24,305 nucleotides of DNA from Bacillota bacterium (GTDB taxonomy: Bacteria; Bacillota; Clostridia; Peptostreptococcales; Anaerovoracaceae): the NCBI GenBank assembly GCA_016284485.1, contig JAEEOX010000090.1, positions 1 through 24,305 on the forward strand, given 5' to 3'. The notes under the pieces are model-generated. The model saw nothing but the letters and a program-made list of their open reading frames with translations. It made no database searches and had not been told where the DNA came from. The position numbers and the translations under genes are program-made. The first letter of the stretch is position 1, and each line of letters opens with the position of its first letter. Of the stretch, positions 15,301-22,944 are shown piece by piece.

Positions 15301-17250
15301 ATGAAAAGAATGTTGAAAATCAAAGGTATTCTGGTAGTGCTGATCGCTTTCAGCCTTGTTTGGGCTACGTCAGTAACGGTGTTTGCTGAAGGAGAAGCCC
15401 CGGTACAGATGGAACCGAAGGATCAGCAGGATGAAATGGTCTTGCTTGAGGAGGGAGATGATCCGGACGATCCGGAGCCCGGCGAAGGGCCTCTGGAGCA
15501 GACCATATCGGCAGAAGATATCATCGCGACATACGGGGACTCCGACGTGATGATAAATGCCACTACGGACGGCGATGGAACTTTGAGTTACGAAGTAACG
15601 TCAGGAGAAGATGTAGTCCAAGTTGATGATGCCGGTGGAGTTACCATCTTAAAAACCGGAGACGCCACCATAACCATCACTGCCAGCGAGACAGAGACGT
15701 ACGCAGCGGCAACGAAGGACATAACAGTTACCGTTAACCCGAAACCGCTTAGTAACGACATGCTTGAGAAACCGGATGACGTTAGCGAAGCAACGGGTGA
15801 GGAGTTCAGACCGGACATTGCCGTATATGATGGGAGCGAGGAACTGCTTCTAAATGTCGATTATGAATTGTCTTACGAAAACAACGTGTTGCCCGGCACC
15901 GCCGTCGTTATTGCGACTGGACTCGGCAACTATACAGGGACAGCCGAAACGACATTTACTATCCTTGAAAAGATTCCCAAATACAAGCTGACTGAACAGA
16001 TGCTCAGAGTGGCGGGCAAAGACCGTTTTGAAACTTCTTTTGCAATTGCAGATTTTGTAAAAAGCGTCAGGGGGGATCAACTGTATAACTGTGCCATCGT
16101 TGCAAACTCACAGAGCTTTGCGGATGCACTTTCCGGAACATACCTGTCTACCAAAAAAACAGCACCCATCCTTTTGGTAAAACCTGGTTACCAAAAGTCC
16201 ATTGACAATGTGGTCAATTATATCAGGCAGAACGTAAGACCGGGCGTAACAGTGTATCTGCTTGGCGGAGAGGCTGTAGTTCCAAGTCAAGTAGAGGAGG
16301 AACTCCAGGGAGAATACAGAGTAAGACGTCTCTATGGAAAGTCAAGATATGAGACAAATATTGAGATCCTAAAGGAAGCAGGAGTTAAGGGATCGGAAAA
16401 TGTTCTAATTTGTGATGGAAGAAACTTCCCAGACGCGTTATCTGCTTCTGCCACCGGGATGCCGATTCTTTTGGTTGCACCGTCTCTTAACGATGCGCAG
16501 ATAGATTACCTGAAGGGCATAAAGGATTACGGCTTAAAACCCATAGCGATAGGAGGAACTGCTGTGGTAACGGATGACGTTCTGGGTGAGGTTGAAGAGT
16601 TCCTCGGAACAGGAGAGAGGGTTTACGGGAAAAATCGCTTTCGCACTGCCGTAATGGTGGCAAGAAAATTCTTTGCCAAGGAATACAACGGTAGTGGCAG
16701 CTACTATAATGAGGGGCTCGTTGCGAGCGGAATAAGTTTTCCGGATGGCCTTTGCGGAGGTTTGGTCGCAAAAGCAACTGGGCTTCCTTTGTTCCTGACG
16801 GGGGGTAGTATGAAATCGGACTATGAGATTATAAAATCTTATAATAACCTTGATCACATTATGATGCTGGGCGGGGAAGGCGCTGTTAAGACAGCATCTG
16901 CCATAAGACTCCTGCAATTGAGTTTGACGGAAGTAATGGCCATGTTCCCAGAGGTGGAGGACTATCTGAGGAATCTCTTCCCTGGTTGGGAGTGTTCTTT
17001 TGAGAGAGTCGTCTACGAAGAGATTGATTATACATATGTACTGGACTATCGCTTGGCGACCGAGGCGGAGAAAGAATATTTTAAGGCAAAAATGGATGAA
17101 GAGTTTCCATATGACGAAGCCAGGCGCGTGCTTCATCAAGTAAAGGAAGAACTGGGACTTAGGTGGCTATATTTCGACTTTATCATAAGGGACAGCGGGC
17201 TGTATCCAGTATGGCATCACACAATGTGGGAATATTGGGACAAGTATTAA
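15301..17250 (+). CDS. Secreted cell-surface protein with Ig-like domains and three CWB2 repeats
   Basis: 649 residues from ATG 15301, preceded by GAGGTG; a longer in-frame start at 15253 lacks a ribosome binding site and would bury the signal peptide. Order: signal peptide (1-29, ending VFA), acidic linker (DEMVLLEEGDDPDDPEPGEG), an Ig-like domain (about 70-147), a second beta domain ending GLGNYTGTAETTFTI (about 150-222), three cell-wall-binding-repeat-2 modules (about 235-335, 341-435, 439-540, each with R-x-x-GKxRF/YxT and FxDxL), then an unrecognised aromatic C-terminal region of about 108 residues ending WEYWDKY. CWB2 modules anchor proteins non-covalently to wall polymers. The gene looks more AT-rich in codon choice than its neighbours, which may indicate transfer or relaxed selection. 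Confidence 0.9.
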   Translation: MKRMLKIKGILVVLIAFSLVWATSVTVFAEGEAPVQMEPKDQQDEMVLLEEGDDPDDPEPGEGPLEQTISAEDIIATYGDSDVMINATTDGDGTLSYEVTSGEDVVQVDDAGGVTILKTGDATITITASETETYAAATKDITVTVNPKPLSNDMLEKPDDVSEATGEEFRPDIAVYDGSEELLLNVDYELSYENNVLPGTAVVIATGLGNYTGTAETTFTILEKIPKYKLTEQMLRVAGKDRFETSFAIADFVKSVRGDQLYNCAIVANSQSFADALSGTYLSTKKTAPILLVKPGYQKSIDNVVNYIRQNVRPGVTVYLLGGEAVVPSQVEEELQGEYRVRRLYGKSRYETNIEILKEAGVKGSENVLICDGRNFPDALSASATGMPILLVAPSLNDAQIDYLKGIKDYGLKPIAIGGTAVVTDDVLGEVEEFLGTGERVYGKNRFRTAVMVARKFFAKEYNGSGSYYNEGLVASGISFPDGLCGGLVAKATGLPLFLTGGSMKSDYEIIKSYNNLDHIMMLGGEGAVKTASAIRLLQLSLTEVMAMFPEVEDYLRNLFPGWECSFERVVYEEIDYTYVLDYRLATEAEKEYFKAKMDEEFPYDEARRVLHQVKEELGLRWLYFDFIIRDSGLYPVWHHTMWEYWDKY

Positions 17251-17272
17251 AGAAACATCGTTTCTAATAAAA

Positions 17273-17302
17273 ATGCCCGACAAAATCCGTTTTGCCGGGC
17301 AT
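17273..17302. terminator. Terminator between converging CWB2 gene and clpB
   Basis: ATGCCCG-a-CAAAA (17273-17285), loop TCCG, TTTTG-c-CGGGCAT (17290-17302). On the minus strand it is followed by TTTTATTAG, so it mainly fits clpB. On the plus strand the T-run is weak (TCTCTAT). Confidence 0.75.
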
Positions 17303-17313
17303 TCTCTATACCT

Positions 17314-19899
17314 TTATTTCACTTCCGCCTTCAGTTCTCCGCTCTCATCCGCATCTATGACGATGGTGGAACCTTCACGTACTTCTCCCGAGAGGATCAG
17401 TCTGCCGGAAAGGGTCTCCACATTCTTCTGGATGTAACGCTTCAGCGGTCTCGCGCCGTAGACCGGATCGTAGGCGGCGTCCGCGATGGCATCTTTTGCG
17501 CCGGGGGTCAGCTCGATCGTGATCTGACGGTCTCTCAGACGCTTGTTCAGGTCCGCCACCTGGAGGTCCACTATGCCGGAGATGTTTTCTCTGGTAAGGG
17601 GCTTGAACATGATGATCTCGTCCAGACGGTTCAGGAACTCGGGCCTGAAGTGGGCCCTGAGATCCTCCTGTACGGCTGCTGCCGCAGACTCGGTGATCTC
17701 GCCCTCCAGTGTGATTCCATCCAGCAGGTATTCAGATCCGATGTTGGAGGTCATGATCAGGATGGTGTTCTTGAAGTCCACGGTGCGGCCCTGAGAGTCG
17801 GTGATACGGCCGTCATCCAGCACCTGCAGGAGAACGTTGAACACGTCCGGGTGGGCTTTTTCGATCTCGTCGAAGAGCACCACGGAGTAGGGCTTGCGGC
17901 GCACCGCCTCGGTGAGCTGGCCGCCCTCCTCGTATCCCACGTATCCCGGAGGCGCTCCGATCAGTCTGGATACGGAGAATTTCTCCATGTACTCGGACAT
18001 GTCGATCCTGACCATGTTGTTCTCGTCGTCGAAAAGCCTCTCGGCCAGGGACTTGGCAAGCTCGGTCTTGCCTACGCCCGTGGGCCCCAGGAAGAGGAAT
18101 GATCCTATGGGCTTGGAGGGATCTTTGATTCCGGCCTTGGACCGGATTATGGCGTCGGTGACTCTGGCCACCGCCTCGTCCTGGCCGATGACCCTCTTGT
18201 GGAGATCGTCTCCCAGGTTCAAAACCTTTTCGCGCTCGCCTTCTGTGAGCTTGGCTACCGGGATCCCGGTCCATCTGGAGATGATGCGGGCGATCTCGTC
18301 CTCGGTGACGGCCTCGTGGACCAGGCTCAGGTCCTCGCTCTTGACTCTGGCCTCCTCTTCGGCCAGTTCTTTTTCTATTCTGGGAAGCTCGCCGTACTTG
18401 AGTTCTGCGGCCTTGTCCAGGTCGTAGCGTCTCTCGGCGTCCTCGATCTGGCGGTTCAGGTCTTCTCTGGTCTTTCTCAGCTGGGACAGCCTGTCCACAG
18501 AAGCCTTTTCGTTCTCCCACTGAGCCTTGCGGACTGCGAACTTTTCCTTCAGGTCTGCCAGGGCCTCCTGCAGATCCTCCAGTCTGTCCTTGGAAAGCTG
18601 GTCGGATTCCTTCTTCAGGGCGGTCTCCTCTATGGTCATCTGGGTTATTTTGCGGTTCATCTCATCCAGCTCCACCGGAAGGGAATCCATCTCGGTCTTG
18701 ATCTGGGCGCAGGCCTCGTCCATCAGGTCGATGGCCTTGTCGGGCAGGAACCTGTCGGTTATGTACCTGTCGCTGAGCTGGGCGGCGGCCACCAGGGCAC
18801 TGTCGGTGATCTTCACCTTGTGGAAGACCTCGTAGCGTTCCTTGAGGCCTCTCAGGATGGAGATGGTGTCCTCGACGGAGGGCTCGTCCACCATTACGTG
18901 CTGGAAACGACGCTCCAGGGCGGCGTCCTTCTCGATGTATTTGCGGTACTCGTCCAGGGTGGTGGCGCCGATGCAGTGCAGCTCGCCTCTGGCCAGCATG
19001 GGCTTCAGCATGTTGCCTGCGTCCATGGCACCGTCGGTCTTGCCCGCCCCTACGATGAGGTGAAGTTCATCTATGAAGAGGATGATCCTGCCGTCTGATG
19101 CGGCCACCTCGTGGAGAACGGCCTTGAGCCTCTCCTCGAACTCGCCTCTGTACTTGGCTCCTGCCACAAGAGATCCCATGTCCAGAGAGAAGATGGTCTT
19201 GTCCTTCAGCGCCTCGGGCACGTCGCCCTTGACGATCCTCTGGGCCAGACCCTCCACCACGGCGGTCTTGCCCACTCCGGGCTCGCCGATGAGGACCGGG
19301 TTGTTCTTGGTCTTACGGGAAAGTATACGGATCACGTTTCTGATCTCGGCGTCTCTGCCGATGACCGGATCCAGCTTCTGGTTTCTGGCCTTCTCGGTCA
19401 GGTCGGTGCCGTATTTCTCCAGAGACTCGTAGGTGGCCTCCGGATTGTCAGTCATGACCTTCTGGTTGCCCCTCACTGTGGAGAGTGCCTCCAGGAACTT
19501 CTCGTTGGTGATGCCGTACCTGGCGAAAAGCTTCTTCATGTCGGGATTGGGTTCCCTGATCATGGCCAGGAAAAGATGTTCCACGGAGACGTACTCGTCT
19601 CCCATCTTCTGGGCGATGGTCCCGGCGTAGGCCAGGGACTTGTTCAGGTAGACACCCATCTGAAGCTGGCCGCCGGAAACCTTGACCTTGCGGTCCAGCT
19701 GGGCGGTCAGGTCGGACATGAACCGGTCGCCCGGCACGTCCATCTTTTCCAGAAGGTTCAGTATCAGACTGTCCTCCTGATTCAGCAGGTTGTACAGCAG
19801 ATGATCCTGCTCCACCTCCTGATTTCCGAAATCGTATGCGGTCTTCTCCAGATCCTGCACGGCCTGAAGTGACCTCTGGGTAAATTTGTTGATGTTCAT
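17314..19899 (-). CDS. clpB: ATP-dependent chaperone ClpB (Hsp100 disaggregase)
   Basis: 861 residues from ATG 19899. An N-terminal Clp repeat domain (about 1-145) is followed by NBD1 with Walker A GEPGVGKT (205-212) and Walker B ILFIDE (273-278). The middle coiled-coil domain spans about 405-525 and is heptad-rich; it distinguishes ClpB from ClpC/ClpA. NBD2 follows with GPTGVGKT (605-612). ClpB extracts polypeptides from aggregates with DnaK; no ClpP-binding IGF loop was noticed. A GTG at 19905 is also in frame, but GGGGG lies 7 nt before the ATG and would overlap the GTG. Control is by CIRCE, not by an evident CtsR box. Confidence 0.97.
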   Translation of the reverse strand: MNINKFTQRSLQAVQDLEKTAYDFGNQEVEQDHLLYNLLNQEDSLILNLLEKMDVPGDRFMSDLTAQLDRKVKVSGGQLQMGVYLNKSLAYAGTIAQKMGDEYVSVEHLFLAMIREPNPDMKKLFARYGITNEKFLEALSTVRGNQKVMTDNPEATYESLEKYGTDLTEKARNQKLDPVIGRDAEIRNVIRILSRKTKNNPVLIGEPGVGKTAVVEGLAQRIVKGDVPEALKDKTIFSLDMGSLVAGAKYRGEFEERLKAVLHEVAASDGRIILFIDELHLIVGAGKTDGAMDAGNMLKPMLARGELHCIGATTLDEYRKYIEKDAALERRFQHVMVDEPSVEDTISILRGLKERYEVFHKVKITDSALVAAAQLSDRYITDRFLPDKAIDLMDEACAQIKTEMDSLPVELDEMNRKITQMTIEETALKKESDQLSKDRLEDLQEALADLKEKFAVRKAQWENEKASVDRLSQLRKTREDLNRQIEDAERRYDLDKAAELKYGELPRIEKELAEEEARVKSEDLSLVHEAVTEDEIARIISRWTGIPVAKLTEGEREKVLNLGDDLHKRVIGQDEAVARVTDAIIRSKAGIKDPSKPIGSFLFLGPTGVGKTELAKSLAERLFDDENNMVRIDMSEYMEKFSVSRLIGAPPGYVGYEEGGQLTEAVRRKPYSVVLFDEIEKAHPDVFNVLLQVLDDGRITDSQGRTVDFKNTILIMTSNIGSEYLLDGITLEGEITESAAAAVQEDLRAHFRPEFLNRLDEIIMFKPLTRENISGIVDLQVADLNKRLRDRQITIELTPGAKDAIADAAYDPVYGARPLKRYIQKNVETLSGRLILSGEVREGSTIVIDADESGELKAEVK

Positions 19900-19960
19900 T
19901 TCCACACCCCCTTTTTTGGTGTTTTCGTATATATTAAGACATTTTTAACATGATATTGTC

Positions 19961-19976
19961 GGTCGGTTTTCCGACC
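19961..19976 (-). promoter_or_regulatory. 5'-terminal hairpin in the clpB leader
   Basis: GGTCGG-AAAA-CCGACC on the transcript, a perfect 6-bp stem starting 8 nt after the -10 hexamer, within about 2 nt of the predicted start. Confidence 0.55.
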
Positions 19977-19984
19977 CTGAAAGA

Positions 19985-20013
19985 ATGTTATCATGAATTG
20001 TTAGCACTGTCAA
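19985..20013 (-). promoter_or_regulatory. clpB promoter
   Basis: On the minus strand, TTGACA (20013-20008), a 17-bp spacer, TAACAT (19990-19985). The -35 lies inside the CIRCE operator in the same arrangement as at hsp20. Confidence 0.75.
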
Positions 20014-20027
20014 GGGGAGAGTGCTAA
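20001..20027. promoter_or_regulatory. CIRCE operator (HrcA binding site) of clpB
   Basis: TTAGCACTG, nine bases, GAGTGCTAA. Arms are identical to the hsp20 site, including the same G mismatch needed to make TTGACA on the opposite strand. Confidence 0.95.
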
Positions 20028-20065
20028 AATGTTTAACCTTCTGAAATGTTTTGTAAAAAAATGCG

Positions 20066-20124
20066 TTTCTTCAAGGTTTCTTCAAGGAACCGCTGGTATT
20101 TTGGTACCATCAGAAGCTGGTACC
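20066..20124 (+). promoter_or_regulatory. Leader of the polyphosphate gene: 11-bp tandem repeat and hairpin abutting the RBS
   Basis: TTTCTTCAAGG occurs twice in direct tandem (20066-20076, 20077-20087). Then GGTACCA (20103-20109), loop TCAGAAGC, TGGTACC (20118-20124) forms a 7-bp stem ending immediately before GAGGAGGT. The stem could affect ribosome access; this is inference. Confidence 0.5.
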
Positions 20125-20138
20125 GAGGAGGTAATACC

Positions 20139-20912
20139 ATGAAGATCGTAAAGAATCCAATAGAAGTAATGAAGAGGACCGAGCTCAAATATGTGCTGGA
20201 TCCTGTTCAGACAAAATATATCATGAGGGCCATCGCGAGCCACATGGAGCCCGACGAGTTCGGCCTCACCCAGATCGCGTCGCTGTACTATGACACCTGC
20301 GACATGCGGCTGATCTCGGAGTCCATCCAGAAGCCGGCCTTCAAGGAAAAGCTCCGCGTCCGCTCCTACGGTCTGGCAACGGCCGGAAGTCCGGTCTTCC
20401 TTGAGATCAAGCGCAAGTGCAGGGGCGAGGTCTACAAAAGACGCATCTCCACAGATCTGGCAGGGGTGAGCAGATTTTTCGCAGGGGGAAGTGTGCTCAT
20501 CGGCGCAGCCGCCCCTGGAGAAGGCAGATACTGTGAGCAGCAGATCGTAAGAGAAATGGAATATTTCAGAGACTACTACGGCTGTCTCAGACCGTCCTGC
20601 CTGATCATTTACGACAGGCTGGCATATTATCAGCCTAACGGGGACCTGAGGATCACCCTGGACTTCGATCCCCGGTACAGGGATCACGACCTGGACCTCA
20701 GCACGTCCATGGAGGGCGAGAGCCTGCTGCCGGAAGGGTTTTGCATCATGGAGATCAAAGTCCAGCAGGCCATGCCGCTGTGGCTGGTCAGGATCCTCTC
20801 GGATGGCAGAATATACAAGACAAGTTTTTCAAAATACGGAGAGGCGTACAGACGGATGATGGCCGGGACGGTTGGATCAGGCAGTCCGGCGGGCCTGATC
20901 CGGGCGGCTTAG
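20139..20912 (+). CDS. VTC-domain polyphosphate polymerase-like protein
   Basis: 257 residues from ATG 20139, which follows GAGGAGGT; the frame extends upstream without a start that has a ribosome binding site. The VTC domain fills the protein: ELKYVLDPVQTKYIMRAI near the start, SLYYDTCDMRLI, KEKLRVRSYG, PVFLEIKRKCRGEVYKRRIS, and IMEIKVQQAMPLWLV near the end. These supply the basic and acidic residues that line the tunnel in yeast Vtc4, which makes polyphosphate from ATP. No membrane segment is present; the DUF4956 membrane protein 18 bp downstream is the usual bacterial partner. Catalytic activity is inferred from family membership. Confidence 0.9.
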   Translation: MKIVKNPIEVMKRTELKYVLDPVQTKYIMRAIASHMEPDEFGLTQIASLYYDTCDMRLISESIQKPAFKEKLRVRSYGLATAGSPVFLEIKRKCRGEVYKRRISTDLAGVSRFFAGGSVLIGAAAPGEGRYCEQQIVREMEYFRDYYGCLRPSCLIIYDRLAYYQPNGDLRITLDFDPRYRDHDLDLSTSMEGESLLPEGFCIMEIKVQQAMPLWLVRILSDGRIYKTSFSKYGEAYRRMMAGTVGSGSPAGLIRAA

Positions 20913-20930
20913 GCAGAAAGGAGCAGCAAC

Positions 20931-21599
20931 ATGTTTGATTCAATATATACGACAACACTTACAGCACAGACGTTTTTCATGATGGCAGGAGTGTCGCTTG
21001 CTGCGGGGCTGATATTTTCCTGGATAATGTCCTTCAGGATAAGGTCCACCAGAAGGTTTTTCCTGGTAACAGCCATAATGCCCTTCGCCATCGCCACGGT
21101 CATAACCTTCGTGTCGGGCTCCATCGGAGCGGGAATCGCCATGGGCGGCACCTTCAGTCTCATCAGGTTCAGGTCGGCCCAGGGCTCGGCGGACGAGCTG
21201 GCGGCCATACTCATGGCCATGAGCTCCGGCATCGCCTTCGGCATGGGCTATCTGGCCTACGGAGTGGTGATACTTCTGGGACTGGCCCTGGTCTACAGCC
21301 TGATAGCGGCTCTGCCCATATTCGAGCACGGCGGAGGCGGCGAACGGCTCCTGAAGGTGACGATCCCGGAGTCCCTGGATTACGTCACTGTCTTCGATGA
21401 CATATTCGACAGTTATCTTTCCTACCACGAGCCCGACGGAGTCAAGACCACGGCCATGGGTTCGCTGTTCAAACTGTCCTTCAGGATCAAGATGAAGGAC
21501 GGCTCTCAGGAAAAGCAGTTCCTGGACAAGCTGAGGGAGAGAAACGGCAACCTGGAGGTGGCGATCCTGCCGTATTACGAGAAGCAGATCCAGTTATAG
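20931..21599 (+). CDS. DUF4956 membrane protein
   Basis: 222 residues. Three to four predicted helices occupy the first half (FFMMAGVSLAAGLIFSWIM, FFLVTAIMPFAIATVITFV, MAMSSGIAFGMGYLAYGVVILLGLALVYSLIAALPIF). Between them lies the family-defining AMGGTFSLIRFRSAQGSADE. A cytoplasmic C-terminal domain of about 90 residues follows. ATG at 20931 follows AAAGGAG. It starts 18 bp after the VTC-domain gene and shares its terminator. DUF4956 genes recur beside VTC-type polymerases in bacteria, so a role in membrane anchoring or handling of polyphosphate is likely but unproven. Confidence 0.9.
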   Translation: MFDSIYTTTLTAQTFFMMAGVSLAAGLIFSWIMSFRIRSTRRFFLVTAIMPFAIATVITFVSGSIGAGIAMGGTFSLIRFRSAQGSADELAAILMAMSSGIAFGMGYLAYGVVILLGLALVYSLIAALPIFEHGGGGERLLKVTIPESLDYVTVFDDIFDSYLSYHEPDGVKTTAMGSLFKLSFRIKMKDGSQEKQFLDKLRERNGNLEVAILPYYEKQIQL

Positions 21600-21609
21600 G
21601 CCCACCCTT

Positions 21610-21654
21610 GCGGTCCCGCGGCGCTGAGGCGCCCGGGGCCGCGTTTTGTTTTTT
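21610..21654 (+). terminator. Terminator of the VTC-DUF4956 operon
   Basis: GCGGTCCCG (21610-21618) pairs with CGGGGCCGC (21634-21642), with an inner GGCGC-TGAG-GCGCC stem, then TTTTGTTTTTT. Confidence 0.9.
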
Positions 21655-21707
21655 GCACTGCGGGCTCCGGACCGGCGAAAAATCCCGCCCCAAAGAGGCC
21701 CCTTCCG

Positions 21708-21716
21708 TGATATAAT
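21708..21716 (+). promoter_or_regulatory. Extended -10 promoter of the acyltransferase gene; predicted leaderless transcript
   Basis: TGATATAAT (21708-21716) is an extended -10 with TG motif; no good -35 is seen 17 bp upstream. Only six bases (GTACCC) separate it from the ATG at 21723, so +1 would fall on or next to the A of the start codon. No Shine-Dalgarno sequence is present. Confidence 0.65.
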
Positions 21717-21722
21717 GTACCC

Positions 21723-22442
21723 ATGAAATCATTAAAGACAATAGGAGCCCTTGGAAAGGTGGCCGGCACGGTGCTTGCCGTGGGCAAGTACGCAAAGCCC
21801 CTGGACCGCCTCAAGGCAGAAGGAAAAACCGAAGAAGAAAAAGCGCTCATCTATCAGCTGGAGCAGGAGTGGAGTCACATGGTCCTGGACAGATTCGGCT
21901 GGACCGTTGAAGTGGAAGGCGCGGAGAACCTGCCTGCGGCAGGCCCGGTGGTGGTCATATCCAACCACCAGAGCTACGTGGACATTCCGGCGATCTTCAG
22001 CATAATGCCCTTCCAGCTGGGCTTCGTGGCAAAGGCCGAGCTGGACAAGATCCCGGTGTTCAACAAATGGATACTGAGGATAAGGGGCCTCCTCATAGAC
22101 AGAGGGGATGCCAGAGCGTCGCTGAGGACCATAGCGGAGGGCGTGGAACTGGTGAAGCAGGGATTTTCCATGGCCATATTCCCGGAAGGCACCAGGAGCC
22201 GCGGCCCGGAGATGGGCGAGTTCAAGGCGGGCAGCCTGAAACTTGCCACCAAGGCGGGATGCCCGGTGCTTCCCATCACCGTATCCGGATCCTACAAGCT
22301 CTACGAAGAGACCGGAAACGTCATGGAGAACGAATCCCTGAGACTGATCGTTCATCCGCCCGTGGAGACCGCTGGGCTGAGCCGCAAGGAACTGGCGGAG
22401 CTGCCGGACAGGATAGAGGAGATCATAAGGGCAGGACTGTAA
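21723..22442 (+). CDS. plsC: 1-acyl-sn-glycerol-3-phosphate acyltransferase (PlsC-type)
   Basis: 239 residues. The acyltransferase motif I NHQSYVD (H82, D87 of the HX4D pair), motif III FPEGTRSRG (E155-R158) and motif IV region GCPVLPITVSGSY are all present. The enzyme acylates lysophosphatidate to phosphatidate at the inner membrane face. The N-terminus is a short weakly hydrophobic segment (LKTIGALGKVAGTVLAVGKY) followed by a charged helix, without a clear transmembrane anchor. The gene stands alone between two terminators. No Shine-Dalgarno site precedes the ATG, and the -10 lies 6 bp upstream, pointing to leaderless translation. Confidence 0.93.
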   Translation: MKSLKTIGALGKVAGTVLAVGKYAKPLDRLKAEGKTEEEKALIYQLEQEWSHMVLDRFGWTVEVEGAENLPAAGPVVVISNHQSYVDIPAIFSIMPFQLGFVAKAELDKIPVFNKWILRIRGLLIDRGDARASLRTIAEGVELVKQGFSMAIFPEGTRSRGPEMGEFKAGSLKLATKAGCPVLPITVSGSYKLYEETGNVMENESLRLIVHPPVETAGLSRKELAELPDRIEEIIRAGL

Positions 22443-22463
22443 AATACAATAAAAGACAAAAGG

Positions 22464-22508
22464 TCCCTGATGGAGCGAGGATAAAACCCAGCCCGCAGGG
22501 ATTTTTTT
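22464..22508 (+). terminator. Terminator of the acyltransferase gene
   Basis: TCCCTG (22464-22469) pairs with CAGGGA (22496-22501), with a loosely paired interior, followed by seven T residues. Confidence 0.7.
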
Positions 22509-22540
22509 GCCTAGGCCCTCCCGGGGGCCCGTCTTTGAGA

Positions 22541-22800
22541 ATTATGTCAACTGGTTTTACTGTATGATTCCCAAAAGTCATATCCATACAGTAAAGAGAT
22601 CCATCTTTTACTGTACAAGATCAAAAAATCAGTTTTATACAGTAAGATAATCATGGCAGGCGATGATCATCAACTCAAATCAGCCCTGAACACATGGAAA
22701 ATGAGGTTTCTTTACTGTACATTTTCGAAAAACGTGATCCGTACAGTAATCCTCAAGGGACCAGGACAAAAAATGCTGTCCAGGGCCTGTTTTCGTACAA
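22541..22800. repeat. 260-bp intergenic repeat element, copy 2 (arms TTACTGTA/TACAGTAA)
   Basis: Same end blocks as copy 1 at 14443-14702: ATTATGTCAACT (22541-22552), AAAAAATGCTGTCC (22768-22781), 7 bp, GTTTTCGTACAA (22789-22800). Three inverted-repeat units lie at 22556-22595, 22606-22646 and 22711-22750. All six arms carry the exact 8-mer TTACTGTA or its complement TACAGTAA, in place of the TACCGC/GCGGTA of copy 1. The 65-bp stretch between units 2 and 3 aligns with copy 1 (CATGGC, AAATC, CCTG, AAATGAGG). Here the right block also forms a GGACA/TGTCC hairpin. The element starts just after the acyltransferase terminator. From 22801 to 22895 I see only GC-rich sequence without a gene. Confidence 0.9.
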
Positions 22801-22895
22801 AAACCTACCCGCAGCGAGCGGCAGCCCCCTCGACGAGGGCCTATCTACGGCGCCACGCCGCGCCACCCGCGCCGCCCTGCCTCCATCACCCCAAT

Positions 22896-22922
22896 GAAAA
22901 ACCCCGCGCATCGGCGCGGGGT
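22896..22922 (-). terminator. Terminator of the rpsF-ssb-rpsR operon
   Basis: A perfect 9-bp stem ACCCCGCGC/GCGCGGGGT (22901-22909 with 22914-22922), loop ATCG; on the minus strand it is followed by TTTTTC. Confidence 0.9.
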
Positions 22923-22944
22923 CATTGTTTCGCTCTTTGGAAGC

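Noticed and set aside
20100..20135. T-box antiterminator (TGGTACCG resembles the T-box core)
   Set aside because: No specifier stem, no terminator hairpin and no aminoacyl-tRNA or amino-acid gene follows; the match is explained by a simple hairpin before the ribosome binding site.
20046..20138. N-terminal extension of the VTC protein from 20046
   Set aside because: No ribosome binding site at 20046, and the added residues lie in the leader with tandem repeat and hairpin; ATG 20139 follows GAGGAGGT.
22528..22646. Peptide frame through the 260-bp element (PVFENYVNWFY..., similar to PVSWDYVNSCY... in the other copy)
   Set aside because: The frame in the other copy hits a stop after the first unit and there is no start with a ribosome binding site; the resemblance follows from the shared DNA blocks.
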